This document shows positions 36,558 through 48,613 of a DNA stretch of 64,000 nucleotides, one piece after another. The notes below the pieces were generated by a model. The model was given only the letters and a program-made list of their open reading frames with translations. It made no database searches and was not told where the DNA came from. Source of the stretch: CAWATZ01 sp963784995 (GTDB lineage: Bacteria; Planctomycetota; Planctomycetia; Gemmatales; Gemmataceae); assembly GCA_963784995.1 (NCBI GenBank), contig CAWATZ010000001.1, forward strand, positions 682,001 to 746,000, in the 5' to 3' direction. Both the position numbers and the translations under genes were made by a program. Positions within the stretch are counted from its first letter, which is position 1. The number at the start of each line of letters is the position of its first letter.

Positions 36558-39500
36558 ATGACTTCCTTCCGCCGGCCAATCTGCTACCTCGCCGTCTTCG
36601 CCCTCCTGCCGCTGGGCCTGGCCGCTCTTTCGGGCCAGGAGCGCAAGGAGCAGAGGTTCCTCAACCCGATCAACGTCGAGGTCCCTCACGTCTCGACGGA
36701 CAAATCGATCAAGTACGATTACGACATCGTCTACGTCCGCGCTCCGCGGGCCGGCGACAAGATCCACAAGCGCTTCTACACCGACTTCTCCGCACCCGTC
36801 ACCCTGCAACCGGGGGCCGATCTGATGCTGCTGCACCCCGACGGCAAGGAGGAACTGCTCGTCGAGGGGGGCGACGGCTCGATCACCGATCCGATGGTTT
36901 CCTTCGACGTGCAGTGGGTCTACTATACGCACATTTACAATCTCAAGAATGCCAGCCAGTGGAACCCGCCGCGCCAGGGGGCCGACATCTGGAAGATCCA
37001 TCTGCAATCGCGCCGCAAGGTCCGCCTGACCAATCAGAGGTTCACCCCCAACACCGGGGCGGCCCCCTGGAGCAAGGATTATCGCACTCCCGAGCCGGGC
37101 AAGTCGTACCTGGAGTCCGGCGTCTACAACATGGGTCCCTGCCCTCTTCCGGGCGGCCGGATTGTCTTCACCAGCAACCGCGACGGCTTCCGGCCGGCTC
37201 GCGGTTATCCCGCCGTCGCGCTGCAGCTGTTCGTCATGGACGATCGCGACAGCAGCATCGGCGAGACGGAAGATCCGATCAACCTGGAGAAGATCGGCCA
37301 TCTCAATCTGGCCGGTGCGCTGCATCCGGTGGTGCTGACCGATGGCCGGATCACCTACAGCAGCCTGGAATCGCAGGGCATCCGCGACTCGATCCTGTGG
37401 GGCATCTGGACCATCCATCCCGACGGCAGCAACTGGAACCCGCTGGTCAGCGCCTTCGATCCGGGCGGCGCTCCCAACGGCTTCCACTTCCTGGCCGAAT
37501 TGTCCGATCGCTCGGTGGTCTTCGAGGAGTACTACAACCAGAACAACAGCGGCTTCGGGGCGTATCTGAAGATCCCGGGGCCGCCCCGAGTCGTCAAGGG
37601 AGACAAGGAGGAGTCCTACCCGGCGTTCGGCCCCGCTTACATGAACGATCCGCGCAACAAGCCTTGGCGCTACGGCCGGCACGACAACGGTCTGCCGCGG
37701 ATGTACCGCATGCCGTTCATGCCGACCGGCGCCATCTCCATGACGCCGTTCACGCACGGCCTCGAAGGCCCGGCCGGCTCGTCCATCCTGGGCAAGAAGG
37801 ATTCGCCGCAGGTCGGCAAGTTCACGCATCCCTCGGCCGCTCCGGACAATCACCTGCTGACCGTCTACTCGCCCGGACCGGTCAACCACCAGTACACTTA
37901 CCTGCCGCAGCTGGACGGCGGCATTTACCTGATCCGCAACGGCGACGTGGTCGAGGAGCCGACCCAGATGCGGCTGATCAAGAACGATCCCAACTACAAC
38001 GAAAGCTGGCCGCGTGCGGTCGTGCCGTATCAGCGCATCTACGGCCTCAAGGAGCCGAAGACGCTGCCGCCGGTCAGCAAACGACGGCAAACGCTCGCCG
38101 GAGTTGCCGGAAGGGACGCCCTTCGGACTGGTGGGCACGTCGAGCTTCTACAAACGCGAGTCCTATCCTAACGGGGCCGTACCCAAGGACGGCGTGACAA
38201 GCGGCTACGCCGGCGGCAACGATCCGTTCAAGGGCCTGGGAGCGTTCACCAGCCACGGGAATGGGATGCCGCTGAACTGGCACAACCAGGGAGCGGAGAC
38301 CGCCCTGTACACCAACGACGACATTCATGCGGTTCGCATCCTGGTGATGGAGCCGACCACCGATCGCAAGGGAGCCGTCGCGGGCCGGCACTTCTACAAC
38401 CACGCCACGGAACGGCTGCGTATCCTGGGTGAGATTCCGTTGCGGAAGTTTAGCGGCGAGTCACAACCGACCGATCCTGACGGCAATCCCGACACCAGCT
38501 TCCTGGCGAAGATCCCGGCGGACACGGTCTTCACCTTTCAGACGCTGGACCGACGCGGCCTGGTGCTGAATGCTGCCCAGACCTGGCACCAGCTGCGGCC
38601 CGGCGAGATCCGGCACAACTGCGGCGGCTGCCATGCCCACAGCCAGCAGCCGACGCCCTTCGAGAAGACCGCCGCGGGCCAGGCCGATTACAAGGTCTGG
38701 GACCTGGTCAAGAGCACGCCGCTCGTGACGGACAAGGCCAGGGATGAGACGGAGAAGAAGTGGGACAGGGACAACCTCTCTGGAATCCGCTTCCAGGCCC
38801 GGGGTCCGCACAACGTCGAGTATTTCCGCGACGTTCAGCCGATCCTCCAGCGCAGCTGTGCGGCCTGCCACACGGCCAAGGAAGGCAAGGAGCCGGCCGG
38901 CAACCTGAACCTGGACGCCGACGAGGAACAGATTCAGGCGGAGCAGATCGGCAAGCTACCGGGCACTTACTACCGGCTGGCCCGTGACGAGCGTGCCAAA
39001 TTCGGCCACAAACCCGTTGGTTACGACAGCTGGGGCTATCCCAACGCCTCGCGCTACGTCCGCATGTTCCAGGCTCGGCGCAGCTTGCTGGTGTGGAAGA
39101 TCTTCGGCGAACGGCTCGACGGTTTCACCAACGACGATCACCCCTCGGAGGCCAAGCCCGGCGACCGCGAGAACCTGATGCAAAAGGGCCAGAAAGTCGA
39201 TCTGGCGAAGAATCGGGCACGCTGGGATTTGGATTACGTCGGCGGCCAAATGCCGCCGCCGGAAGCGGTCAAGGCCGGCAAGGTCAAGCCGCTGTCCGAC
39301 GAGGATCGGCGGACCATCACCCGTTGGATCGACCTCGGCTGTCCAATCGACTTTGATTACGATCCGAAAAATCCCGAGAAGACCGGCCACGGCTGGATGC
39401 TGGACGATAACCGCCCGACGCTGGCACTGACCTACCCCGCGGCCGGAGCCAATGCGGAGCTGTCGCGCATCCTGGTCGGCATGCACGATTACGGCAGCGG

Positions 39501-39732
39501 CCTGAACCTGGAGAGATTCCGTGTCGTCCTGGACTTCGCGATCGACGATCAGCCGGCCGAGACCAACCTGGCGGCCAGGTTCCAGCAGAAGACGACGGGA
39601 GTCTGGGAGCTTCGGCTGGCCAAGCCGATTGCACGGCTGGAGAAGGGCAAGCTGATCGTGTCGGTCTCGGATCGCCAGGGGAACGTGACACACATCGAAC
39701 GAACCTTCACCGTGGGGAGGGCCAAGCCATGA
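36558..39732 (+). CDS. Secreted beta-propeller/diheme cytochrome c protein (hydrazine-synthase-alpha-like), one frameshift
   Basis: A signal peptide (MTSFRRPICYLAVFALLPLG) leads to a TolB/WD-type propeller (TSNRDGF, IWTIHPDGSNWNPL, NGFHFLAELSDRSV). A domain resembling the middle domain of the hydrazine synthase alpha subunit follows, with two c-type heme sites: NCGGCHAHS near residue 687 and SCAACHTAK near 766, and the distal GGQMPPPEAV. These proteins are widespread in planctomycetes and most do not make hydrazine. One extra A near 38082-38085 (AGCAAACGAC) puts the two parts in different frames. The start at 36558 has a GGAG site. It overlaps the nucleoside hydrolase gene by 4 bp. Electron transfer or oxidation in the periplasm is likely; the substrate is unknown. 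Confidence 0.82.
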
Positions 39733-41700
39733 CTCGTTTTCTCGCACTGCTCGCCCTGCTGACCGTGGCGATAACGGCCAGCCCCGCCAGCGCGGCTGCC
39801 GCGACAATCCCCGTGATCCTCGATACCGACATCGGCTCGGACATCGACGACGCCTTTGCCCTGGGCCTGGCCCTGGTCAGCCCGGAGCTGGACCTGCAGG
39901 CCGTCACGACTTGCGGCGGCCAGGCGGCGGATCGCGCCTGGCTCGTCTGCCGCTTCCTGACCCATTCGCGGATCAAGGAGGTGCCGGTGGCGTTTGGTCG
40001 GCCGCCGCAGCCCGACTTCAAGATCGATGGGCAGTACCAGTATCGCCACCATCCCGCCCCGATCTTCAACCGCACTTTGAAACCAGTCGCCGAGTCGGCG
40101 GTCGAGCTGCTGTACCAGAAGCTCAAGGAGAAACCGGGCGAGATGACCGTGATCGCCGTCGGCCCGCTGACCAACGTGGCCCGGCTGTTCAAGGAGCATC
40201 CCGACGCCAAACCGTGGATCAAGCGGCTGGTCATCATGGGCGGCTCGGTGCGCCTGGCCTACAACGGCAAGCCGCCGCCGGAGCCGGAGTGGAACATCAA
40301 GAGCGACGTCGCCGCAGCCCGCGAGGTGTTCACGTCCGGCGTGCCGCTGACGGTCCTGCCGCTGGACGCCACGGCCAGCCTGAAGCTGGGAAAGGAAGAT
40401 CGACAGCGACTCTTCTCGGCGTACACGCCGCTGACCATGCAGTTGCAGTGCCTCTACGAACTGTGGGACAAGGAGACGCCGGTCCTGTTTGACCCGGCCG
40501 CGGTCGCCGCAGTCTTTGAGGGGCGGTTCTTCACCTTCGAGGACCTTCACCTGACCGTCACGGACACGGGCCTGACCGCGGAGGGCAAGGGCAAACCCAA
40601 TGCCCGCGTGGCGACGGCGGTGAAGCGGGACGAGTTCCTCAAGTGGTTTGTCGAACGGCTGCGTTCGTCGGGCAAGCAGACGCTGCCGAAAGAGCCGGGG
40701 AACCTGTCGAAGCTGGTGGAGCAAGGCGGCTTCCCGAATCGCGTCCACGCCTTCGAGGACTACGACACCGACATCGAGAAACGCTGGTGGATGAGCGGCA
40801 AGGCGGAGACGAAGGACGTGCCTCCGGGCGGTCGCAGGGCCTGCCGGGGAGTGCTGACCCAGGACTTCGACGATCGCCAGGGCGACATGGCGACGATGTA
40901 CCGGGCGGTGATCTTCAACCCCGTTCCCGGCCCGCCGATGGGCAAGAACACCCGCCTCGGCTTCCGCTACAAGCTGCATGGCACGGATCGCCTGCGCATT
41001 CAGCTGTACAGCCTGACCAACGGCTACCACCGCTATCTGTCGCTGAAGGGACCTGCCGACGGATCGCTGGGAAAGCGGCACAGTGGACATGACCCAGATG
41101 CGCCGGCCCGACGACAGCGGCGGCCCGCTGGCGGCGGATGAGCGGATCGACGACATTCAGTTTTACGTCGATCCGCGAGCGGAGCTGCTGATCGATGACA
41201 TCATCCTGTACGATGCGGCCGTTGACGGCGAGAAACGGCCCTTCCCGAAGCGGTTCCTCTACACGGGCTGGTTCGACACCGGCAAGCAGGGCCAGGAGTG
41301 GCCGGGCGATTTCGAGATTGTGCCGCACGAGAAACCGCGTGCGTGGAAGGCGGCTCGCTCGGTGGTCAATCCGAAGACAGGGGAGCAGTGGATTCGGCTG
41401 TCGCTGCGCGGTGAGCGGCGGCTGAGTGAAGTGACGGAGCTGTTCTTCCGCTACCATCTGGCCGGGGCATCGCCCGTGCGGGTGGAGCTTCTGCACTCGA
41501 AAAGCGGGCTGGTGCTGGCAGGCGAGCTGAAGGAGCCGACAAAGGAGGGCTGGGCGGAGGCGACGCTGGCGTTTCCGCTGCCTCGGGAGAAGAAGCCCGG
41601 GAAGGATGAACCCGTCGTCGATGAGATTCGCTTCCTCTTGCCCAAGGAAGGCCGGCTACTGGTGGACGACGTGCTGCTGTACGAGCCGGGCAGGAGGTGA
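39729..41700 (+). CDS. Secreted nucleoside hydrolase with C-terminal extra domain, one frameshift
   Basis: After a signal peptide (MTRFLALLALLTVAITASPA) comes an inosine/uridine-preferring nucleoside hydrolase domain: the Ca-binding VILDTDIGSDIDDAFALGL, MTVIAVGPLTNVARL and IMGGSVR. After about residue 320 there is a region of about 330 residues, likely two beta-sandwich domains (HAFEDYDTDIEKRWW; IDDIQFYVDPRAELLIDDI; VDDVLLYEPG). The join at about 41050-41065 is frameshifted; E-SGTVDMTQMRR reads on naturally. It overlaps the upstream cytochrome gene by an ATGA. The enzyme would hydrolyse the N-glycosidic bond of nucleosides, or a related ribose-like bond in these secreted planctomycete forms; the substrate is unproven. 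Confidence 0.82.
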
Positions 41701-41730
41701 CGGTTTCTTGGTGAACCATTTCCCCTTTCG

Positions 41731-42835
41731 TCAGGGTTTCGCAACCAGGGACGGAACGGTCCAGATCGTGGCAGTACCGTCCTCGGCCGCGAAGGGGCCT
41801 TCCACGACCGGCTTGCGGATGCCCGGCAGCACCTGAACGTCAAAGATCTCCTCGACACCCGACTGGAACTCCAGGAAGACGACAGGCCGGCCGCGCCGGC
41901 AGTCCACGACCCAGACGCCGCACTTCAGTTGCTCGCGGCGCTCAGCGACCGGAATCCCGCCGAAGGCCGACGTCTCACGGACCTTCGAGAGACCGACGAA
42001 GGCGTACGGACCAACAAAGGCGGCCCCGCGCACGTAGCCCGGCAGTTCGGCCACCATCTCACAGTTGCCCAACGCGGGATCGACCGTCACCAGCCGGCCC
42101 CGGCCGGAGTCGAGCAGCCACAGCCGGCCGTCGTGAACCCGCGGCGAGTGGGGCATGCACAATCCCTGGGCCACCGTCGCGCCGGTGGGGATGTCGAGGA
42201 GCCTTCCACCCGTTGCCTTCCCGGGTCGCCAGCCGCCGGCCGTGTCAGTCCCACCCAGGACCGTCACGTATTTCGGCCGGCCGTCAGCGAGGGCCAGGCC
42301 ATTGAGGTGACAGCGGTCCTCGGCGGCCAGGGCCGTGATAAAGGGCGGCTTCCAGCGGGGGGCAAAACTGTGAGCGGCGTCCAGCGTACACAGGCAGGAG
42401 AACAGCGTGTTGACAACCCAGAGTTCGTCCCCGGCCCAGGCCATCTCGTGCCCGTGGATCTCACCCGTAACGTGGCAGGAGCGGGTCAGAAAACAGGCGT
42501 CGTGCCGTCCGGCCGGCTCGAGCCGCCGGGCGACGTCCGGGGCACTGTTCAGGAACCAGACCTGGCGGCGGCTGCCGACGGCGATCTGTCGTGGACCGAC
42601 GGCCAGGCCCATGGGCCGGTCGAAATTGTGGAACGTCAGGTTCAGGCTGGCGCCTGCCGCGGAAACGACGGCGAGCTTGCCTGCCTGGTAGGTCGAGACC
42701 AGCAGCGAAACGCCCAGGTGCGCCAGCAGGGCGGGAAAGTCGGTGGAATGCTCATCAGCGCACCTCGCGGTAAGCGGCCTCGGGCGTGGCGGGGGTCGGC
42801 GACTCCCGCGGCTCGATGGTTGCAGTCTGGGACAT
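41731..42835 (-). CDS. TIGR03032-family propeller-like protein, one frameshift
   Basis: The protein fits TIGR03032 (often annotated DUF4915-like): STDFPALLAHLGVSLLVSTYQ, AGKLAVVSAAG, NFDRPMGLAVG, CHVTGEIHGHEMAW, WVVNTLFSCLCTLD and HLNGLALADGRPKYVTVLG. It is probably a six-bladed propeller; the function is not known. The start MSQTATIEPRESPTPATPE at 42835 has an AAGGAGA site but is in another frame; the join is at about 42758-42765. Without this the frame reaches 42981 with meaningless sequence. It converges with the nucleoside hydrolase gene with 30 bp between and no clear terminator hairpin. Confidence 0.8.
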
Positions 42836-43088
42836 GGTTGGATCTCCTTCTCGGTTAGGGGACTGGGACTTTCCCACAAGGGTTGCCTTGAAGTGGACAG
42901 TTGCTGCTGCCGCTTCAGGATCGATGGGCGGTTTCTGTGCAAGTTGCTGTGCAAAGCGGTGACCCCTCCCCTGCACAGCAAGTCGTCCTCTGCATCCGTG
43001 ACGATACGGGACTGGTTGAGACAATCCCGGGGCCGCAGGAGCAGGTTCGAGCCCGCGCCTGCGGCCGAGAGGTCTTGTCCGTCAGGAA

Positions 43089-46000
43089 CTACAAGTTCAG
43101 AACAGTCTCATTGCGTTGCTGGCCTTTTACCGTGTCGGTCAGGCCGGCAAAGAACAGGTCCTGTCCCGGACCGCCGTCCAGCACATTCCCGGCCCCATCG
43201 TCGAACACGGTCACGCCAGGAGTCAGGGTGTAGCTGCCGTTCAGACCACCGCCGTTGACGAGGTAATTGACCCGCGTGAGGTAATTGTCAGCCGAGGTCC
43301 ACTCAGCCATGAGTGCGGCCACGCCGGTTTCGTCTGTCCCGTAAGAACCAGCGAAGGCGCAATAGCCGCCGATGAGGATGTCGTCGCCGCTCTTGCCGTC
43401 CAACTGGTCAGTCCCTCCGTCACCGATGAGCAGGTCGCGGCCGCTCCCGGCGGTTAGCGTGTCGTTGCCGATACCTCCCACCAGCACGTCATTGCCGCCG
43501 CCGCCCTTGAGAAAGTTGTTGCCCGAGTAGCCTCCGAACAGCCACGCGGACAGGTGAATGTCATCGCTCACTTCGATGGTGTCGCTGCCGTCCACGCCGT
43601 AGGCGATCAGCCGGCCGGTGGGGAGAAACGTTCCGTGGGGGACGTGATTCATCTCCACGCGAACACCTCGATCATCGCCCGGCTTGAACTTGATGGTGTC
43701 GTTGCCGAAGGTGCCCGTAACCACCAGGGTCCTCAGTGTGGAATCCAGGTCATCGATCTGCTGGGTCATGGACGAGCCGTCCTCGAAGGCAATGGTCAGC
43801 AGCTTGGCCCCCGCGGAGAAGTTGCCGTGGACTCCGGTTTCGACGTTCACTGTGCCGCCGCTGGGGACCAGGTCCACGCCGCGCTGGACGTTACCGTGGT
43901 TGACGGACACGAACACGTTGCTCGTGATCCAGAAGACGGTGCCGCCGTCCAGGCCGTCCATGGAGTGGTCGATGGCGTCCTCGATGCGGTAGTTGTCCGC
44001 GAATCCCACCCCGTCCTGCGAGAACCAGTTGCCGACGGCCGAGACATCGTTGGGTCCAGTGTTGCGAATGAGAAGGCCCTTGCCCTGGACATTGATCGCG
44101 TTACCGCCCGGATCATTGTCGGTGCCCAGATCGACCTGCCCGCCGGAGATGGAAAGGGCCGCCTGGTTGCCGCCGCTGGTCTCCTCGATCGTACTGTTGC
44201 GGATGGTGAGGTGGCCGCCCTTGACCAGGATGGTCGGCGCGTTGGCCGTGCTGGTGAGCAGCGCGCCGTTGCCAATGACTACGTCGCCTGAGAGGAGCTT
44301 CAGGATCGGCGCGGAGGAAGCAGTAAACGTCCCGCTGACTCCCCCGTCGATGACGAGCCGCAGACCTGCGGCCACGGTGCCATAGGTGCCCCAAACCATC
44401 ACGGTCGTTTGCGTGGGGTCCAGACTATTGGCCTGCTGGGTCATGAACGCGCCATCCTGGCTGGCGATGGTCAGCAGCTTGGTTCCGGCGGCGAAGTCGC
44501 CGTGGGCCCCGGATTCAACATTCACTGTGCCGCCACTGGGAACCAGATCCACGCCGCGCTGGACGTTGCCGTGGTTGACGGACACGAACACGTTGTTGGG
44601 AACCCAGAAGACCGTGCCGCTGTCCAGGCCATCCATGCTGTGGTCGATGGCGTCCTCGATGCGGTAGTTGTCGGAGAAGGCCACTCCGTCCTGCGAGAAG
44701 GTGTTGCCGACGGCCGAGACGTCGTTCGGTCCAGAGTTGCGAATCAGAAGGCCCGAGCCGTGGACCGCGATCGTGTTCTGGCCCGGGTCGTTAGCGCTCC
44801 CGTTATTCAGAAGGTCGTCCGTGGTGGCGCCGAGGTCCACCAGACCGCCGCTGATGGAAATAGCCGCCTGGTTGCCGGCAGGAGTTTCCTCGATCGTGCT
44901 GCCGCGCACAGTGACCCGGCCGCCCTCGACCAGGAGAGTCGGGGCGGCACCTGCGCTCTTTCGGATGGTGCTGTCTTGTACCGTGAGTTGTCCTCCCTGC
45001 ACCCGGATGGTAGCGGCATTGCCTGTGCTGCCGAACACGGCTCCGTCGCGGATGATCACGTCGCCCGAGACGAGTGTCAGGGCCGGCGTGGAGGATGCGG
45101 TGAAGGTCCCAGGCCCGGTCCCGTCGATGACGAGCCGCAGGCCCGCGGGCACCGACACGTTTCCCAGGCTGTAGGCGCCGGCGCCAACGTCCAGGACTAC
45201 GTCGATCACAGGACCGGCCGGGTTGACCGACAGGTTCGCCAGGGCGGCGACGAATGCCGGCATGCTGGCCGGGTCATCTAGGTGCACAAAGACCTGCGGC
45301 GTTCCCGCAGGCGGCGTTACCGCGTTCGCGGCGGTGACGTCAGACTGGAGAGTCGCGGCGACGGTGGCGGGGTTGACCTCCAGGAAGACGGTCAGGCTCA
45401 CCACAGCTGTGTCCGTGTTGCCAAAGGCGTCTCCGACGGTGTAGGTGAACGAGTCCACGCCGTTGAAGCCGGCGGCGGGTGTGTAAGTAATGGTGCCGCG
45501 GGCATTGATGACAGCGCTCCCGTGGGCCGGCGTCGTGGTCCCGAGGACGGTCGCGCCGCCGAGGGCCACCGTGTCGTTGGCGAGCACCGAGACCGTCACC
45601 GGTGTCGCCTCCGGCGTTTGGGCCTGGTCTGGCCGGGCGTTGACTGGCGCCCACCAGAGCTCGCGGCCGTGGACGCTGTTGTTGGCAGTGAAGAAGAGAT
45701 TGCCGTTGACGTTGGTCAGGCTATCGCCGTAGGAGTTTGAGCCCTGGCTGCCGGGATTGACGTCCTGGACGAGGACGGTGCCGGCGGCCGTGCCGTCGCT
45801 CTTCCACAACTCGTTGCCGTGGACGCCATCGTCGGCCCGGAAATAGAGGGTGCCGTTGACGTTGGTCAGGAGGGTGGGGTTGGAGCCGTTCGGGCCGGGG
45901 TTGATGTCCTTGACGAGGACAGTGCCGGCGGTAGTGCCATCGCTTTTCCACAGCTCAAAGCCATGCACGCCGTCGTCGTTCACGAAGAAGAGGGTGCCGT

Positions 46001-48513
46001 TGACGTTGGTCAGCCAGTCGTTAATGGCGCCGCCCGTGCTGGGGTTGATTACCGTGACGAGCTTGGTCCCGGCTGGCGTGCCGTCTGTCTTCCACAGCTG
46101 GTGGGGGAAGTCGGAATTGTCCGTGAAGTACAGCGTGCCGTTAACGTTCGTCAACTCGCCCTGGCTGTAGATTCCGAAGCTGTCGGGGTTGATGTCCTTG
46201 ACAATGACCGTGCCGGTGTCCGTGCCGTCGCTCTTCCACACCTCGAAACCGTGGTAGCCGTCGCTGGCCGTGAAGAACAACGTGCCATTGACGTTCGTCA
46301 GGGACCGGGGACTGCCGAAGAAGAACTGATCGCTGACCATGACGGTGCCTGCGGGCGTGCCGTCGCTCTTCCACAACGCGATGGACCTGTCGTTGTCGCT
46401 GGCCGTGAAGTAGAGGGTGCCGTTGACATTGGTCAGGTCGCTGGGGTAGACGACGTCTGCGACGGGGACAGTGCCCGCAGCCGTGCCGTCGCTCTTCCAC
46501 AGCCCCCGGCCGTGCAGCCCGTCGTTGGCGCTGAAGTAGAGGGTGCCGTTGACGTTGGTCAGGTCGAAGGGGAACGAGCTGGCGCTGCCGGGATTGATGT
46601 CCTTGACGAGGAAGGTGCCGGCTGTCGTGCCGTCGCTCTTCCACAGCTCGGAGCCGTGAATGCCGTCGTCGGCCGTGAAGTAGAGAGCGCCGTCGAAGTT
46701 CGTCAGGGAATAGAGGGGGGACTCCTGTGTCCCCGGGGTGGCGCGAAAATCCTTGACGAGGACAGTGCCGGCCTGGGTGCCATCGCTCTTCCAGAGCAAC
46801 GCATCGCCAAGGACGAGGGTCGAGAAGAACAGGGTGCCGTTCACGTCGGTCAGGTGTTGCGGATCGGAACTCGGGCTTAAGTTGATCGCCGGGTTGATGT
46901 CCTTGACCAGGACGGTGCCTGTTGCGGTGCCGTCGCTCTTCCACAATTCCTGGCCGGTCGTTCCGTCGTCGGCGCTGAAGCAGGACTGTCCCGCCCACCG
47001 AGCCGACGAGCTGACCAAGGGAGAACCTGGCGCCGGGGTTGCTGTCCGGGAAGAGCGTGGTGCCCGCGTCCGTGCCGTCGCTCGACCACATCTCCGTGCC
47101 GTAGAACCTGTCGAAGACGTCGAAGAAGAGCGTGCCATTGACGTTCGTCAGATTGCGGGCATAGGGGTTCGACGTGCCGGGGAAGATGTCCTTGACGAGG
47201 ACGGTCCCGACCTCGGTGCCGTCACTCTTCCACAACGCCCTGCCATGGACGCCGTCGTAGGCCGTGAAGAAGAGCGTCCCGTTGACGTTGGTCAGGCCGA
47301 AGGGACCAGAGCCGCCCACGCCCGGCCAAATGTCCTTGACCAGGCCGGTCCCGGCATCGGTGCCGTCGGTCTTCCACAGCTCCTCGAAGTGGGCGTTGTC
47401 GGCGGCGTGAAAGAACAGTGTGCCATTCACGACCGCCAATCTGTTGGAAGCGGGGTAGTTGAAGGAGATACCGGCCGGGCCCGGGATACTGTCCTTGATC
47501 AGCAGCGTTCCCGTGACAGTGCCGTCGGTCTTCCACAGCTCGGTGCCGTGGACGCCGTCGTTGGCCGAGAAGAACAGTTCGCCGTTCACGACCGCCAGGG
47601 CCCTGCCGAATGAGCTGGCCGCACCGGGGTTGATGTCCTTGACCAGCAGGGTGCCCGCGTCGGTGCCGTCGCTCCTCCAGAGTTCCTGGCCGTGGACGCC
47701 GTCGCTGGCCGCGAAGAGCAGCATGCCGTTGAAGCTCGTCAGACTGTTTGGCGCGGAGCCGGTGGCGCCGGGGTTGATGTCCTTGACCATCAGGGTCCCG
47801 GCGCCGTCGCTCGTCCAAAGCTCCGAACCATGCACGCCATCGTCGGCCGTGAAGAACAGTTTCCCGTTCACGTTGGTCAGATTGGCGGGAGAGGAGTTTG
47901 CCGGGCCGGGGTTGATGTCCTTGACGAGGAGGGTGCCGGCCGGGGTGCCGTCGCTCCGCCACAGCTCCGTGCCGTGAACGCCGTCGTCGGCCGTGAAGTA
48001 GAGCAGCGAGTCGTTGACGTTGGTCAGATTGGCGGGAGAAGAGTTCGCCGTGCCGGGATTGATGTCACTGAGGAGAATCGTGCCTGCATCGGTGCCATCG
48101 CTCCGCCACAGTTCCGTGCCGTGAATGCCGTCGTTGGCCGTGAAGTAGAGCAACGAGCCGACCGCGGTCATCGCCCCGACGTTCGAGGAGGCGGCGCCGG
48201 GGTTGATGTCCTTGACGAGGTAGGTCCCTCCAGGGGTGGCGTCGGTCCGCCACAGCTCGCGGCCGTTGACGCCGTCGTCGGCCGTGAAGTAGAGGACGTT
48301 GCCGATGGTCACTCCCCCGGACGGGTTGGACGAAAGGGGAGTGTGGGCGAGGTCCGCGACGAGCGTGGCCGAGAGGAGGTCGCGGCGTTCCAGGCACTCC
48401 AGCAGGGGCCGGAACCGAAACGCGGGACGGCGCTCGGTCGTCTTGCGGCTGCGCCAGGCTGGAGCGCGTGCGCAGGCCGATTGCAGGTTCCGCAGCCAAC
48501 GGGTGAATAACAT
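43089..48513 (-). CDS. Giant surface protein with ELW-SDGT repeats and RTX end, one frameshift
   Basis: About 1,807 residues. The N-terminus MLFTRWLRNLQSACARAP leads to FRPLLECLERRDLLSAT, the planctomycete LExLExR-type surface/secretion motif. Then about 25 repeats of roughly 47 residues follow (LYFTADDGVHGTELW, SDGTxxGTxLVKDINPG), likely a beta-propeller or beta-solenoid. Next come a bacterial Ig/cadherin-like domain (VTVSVLANDTVALGGATV), two long paralogous beta-helix segments (YRIEDAIDHSMDGLD in each) and RTX calcium-binding nonapeptides (GGGGNDVLVGGIGNDTL). The join at about 46975-46990 is frameshifted. The start at 48513 has a GGGAGA site. It is probably an exported adhesin or S-layer-associated protein. 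Confidence 0.85.
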
Positions 48514-48548
48514 GGTCGGTTCTCCCTTTCCAGGTTGGCCTGCGCTAC

Positions 48549-48589
48549 AATGAAAAGGCCAGTGCTGCCGCGCGCAGACCGAGCGCCGG
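48549..48589 (-). promoter_or_regulatory. Partial conserved leader of LEPR-type genes (copy C)
   Basis: The minus strand carries CCGGCGCTCGGTCTGCGCGC and then GGCAGCACTGGCCTTTTCATT, as in the leaders at 51856-51950 and 59705-59790. The upstream CCGGTGAGG hairpin is absent here because the preceding gene ends close by. Confidence 0.65.
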
Positions 48590-48613
48590 AGCGATGCTGA
48601 ACTCGTGAGTGGC

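Noticed and set aside
36558..39732. True hydrazine synthase (anammox) gene
   Set aside because: Only the alpha-like domain is present, with no beta/gamma subunit or hydroxylamine oxidoreductase genes; such proteins are common in non-anammox planctomycetes.
45700..48300. Regularly spaced DNA repeats of about 140 bp, possibly a CRISPR-like array
   Set aside because: They are in-frame protein repeats (SDGT-GT units), differ in length and lack unique spacers.
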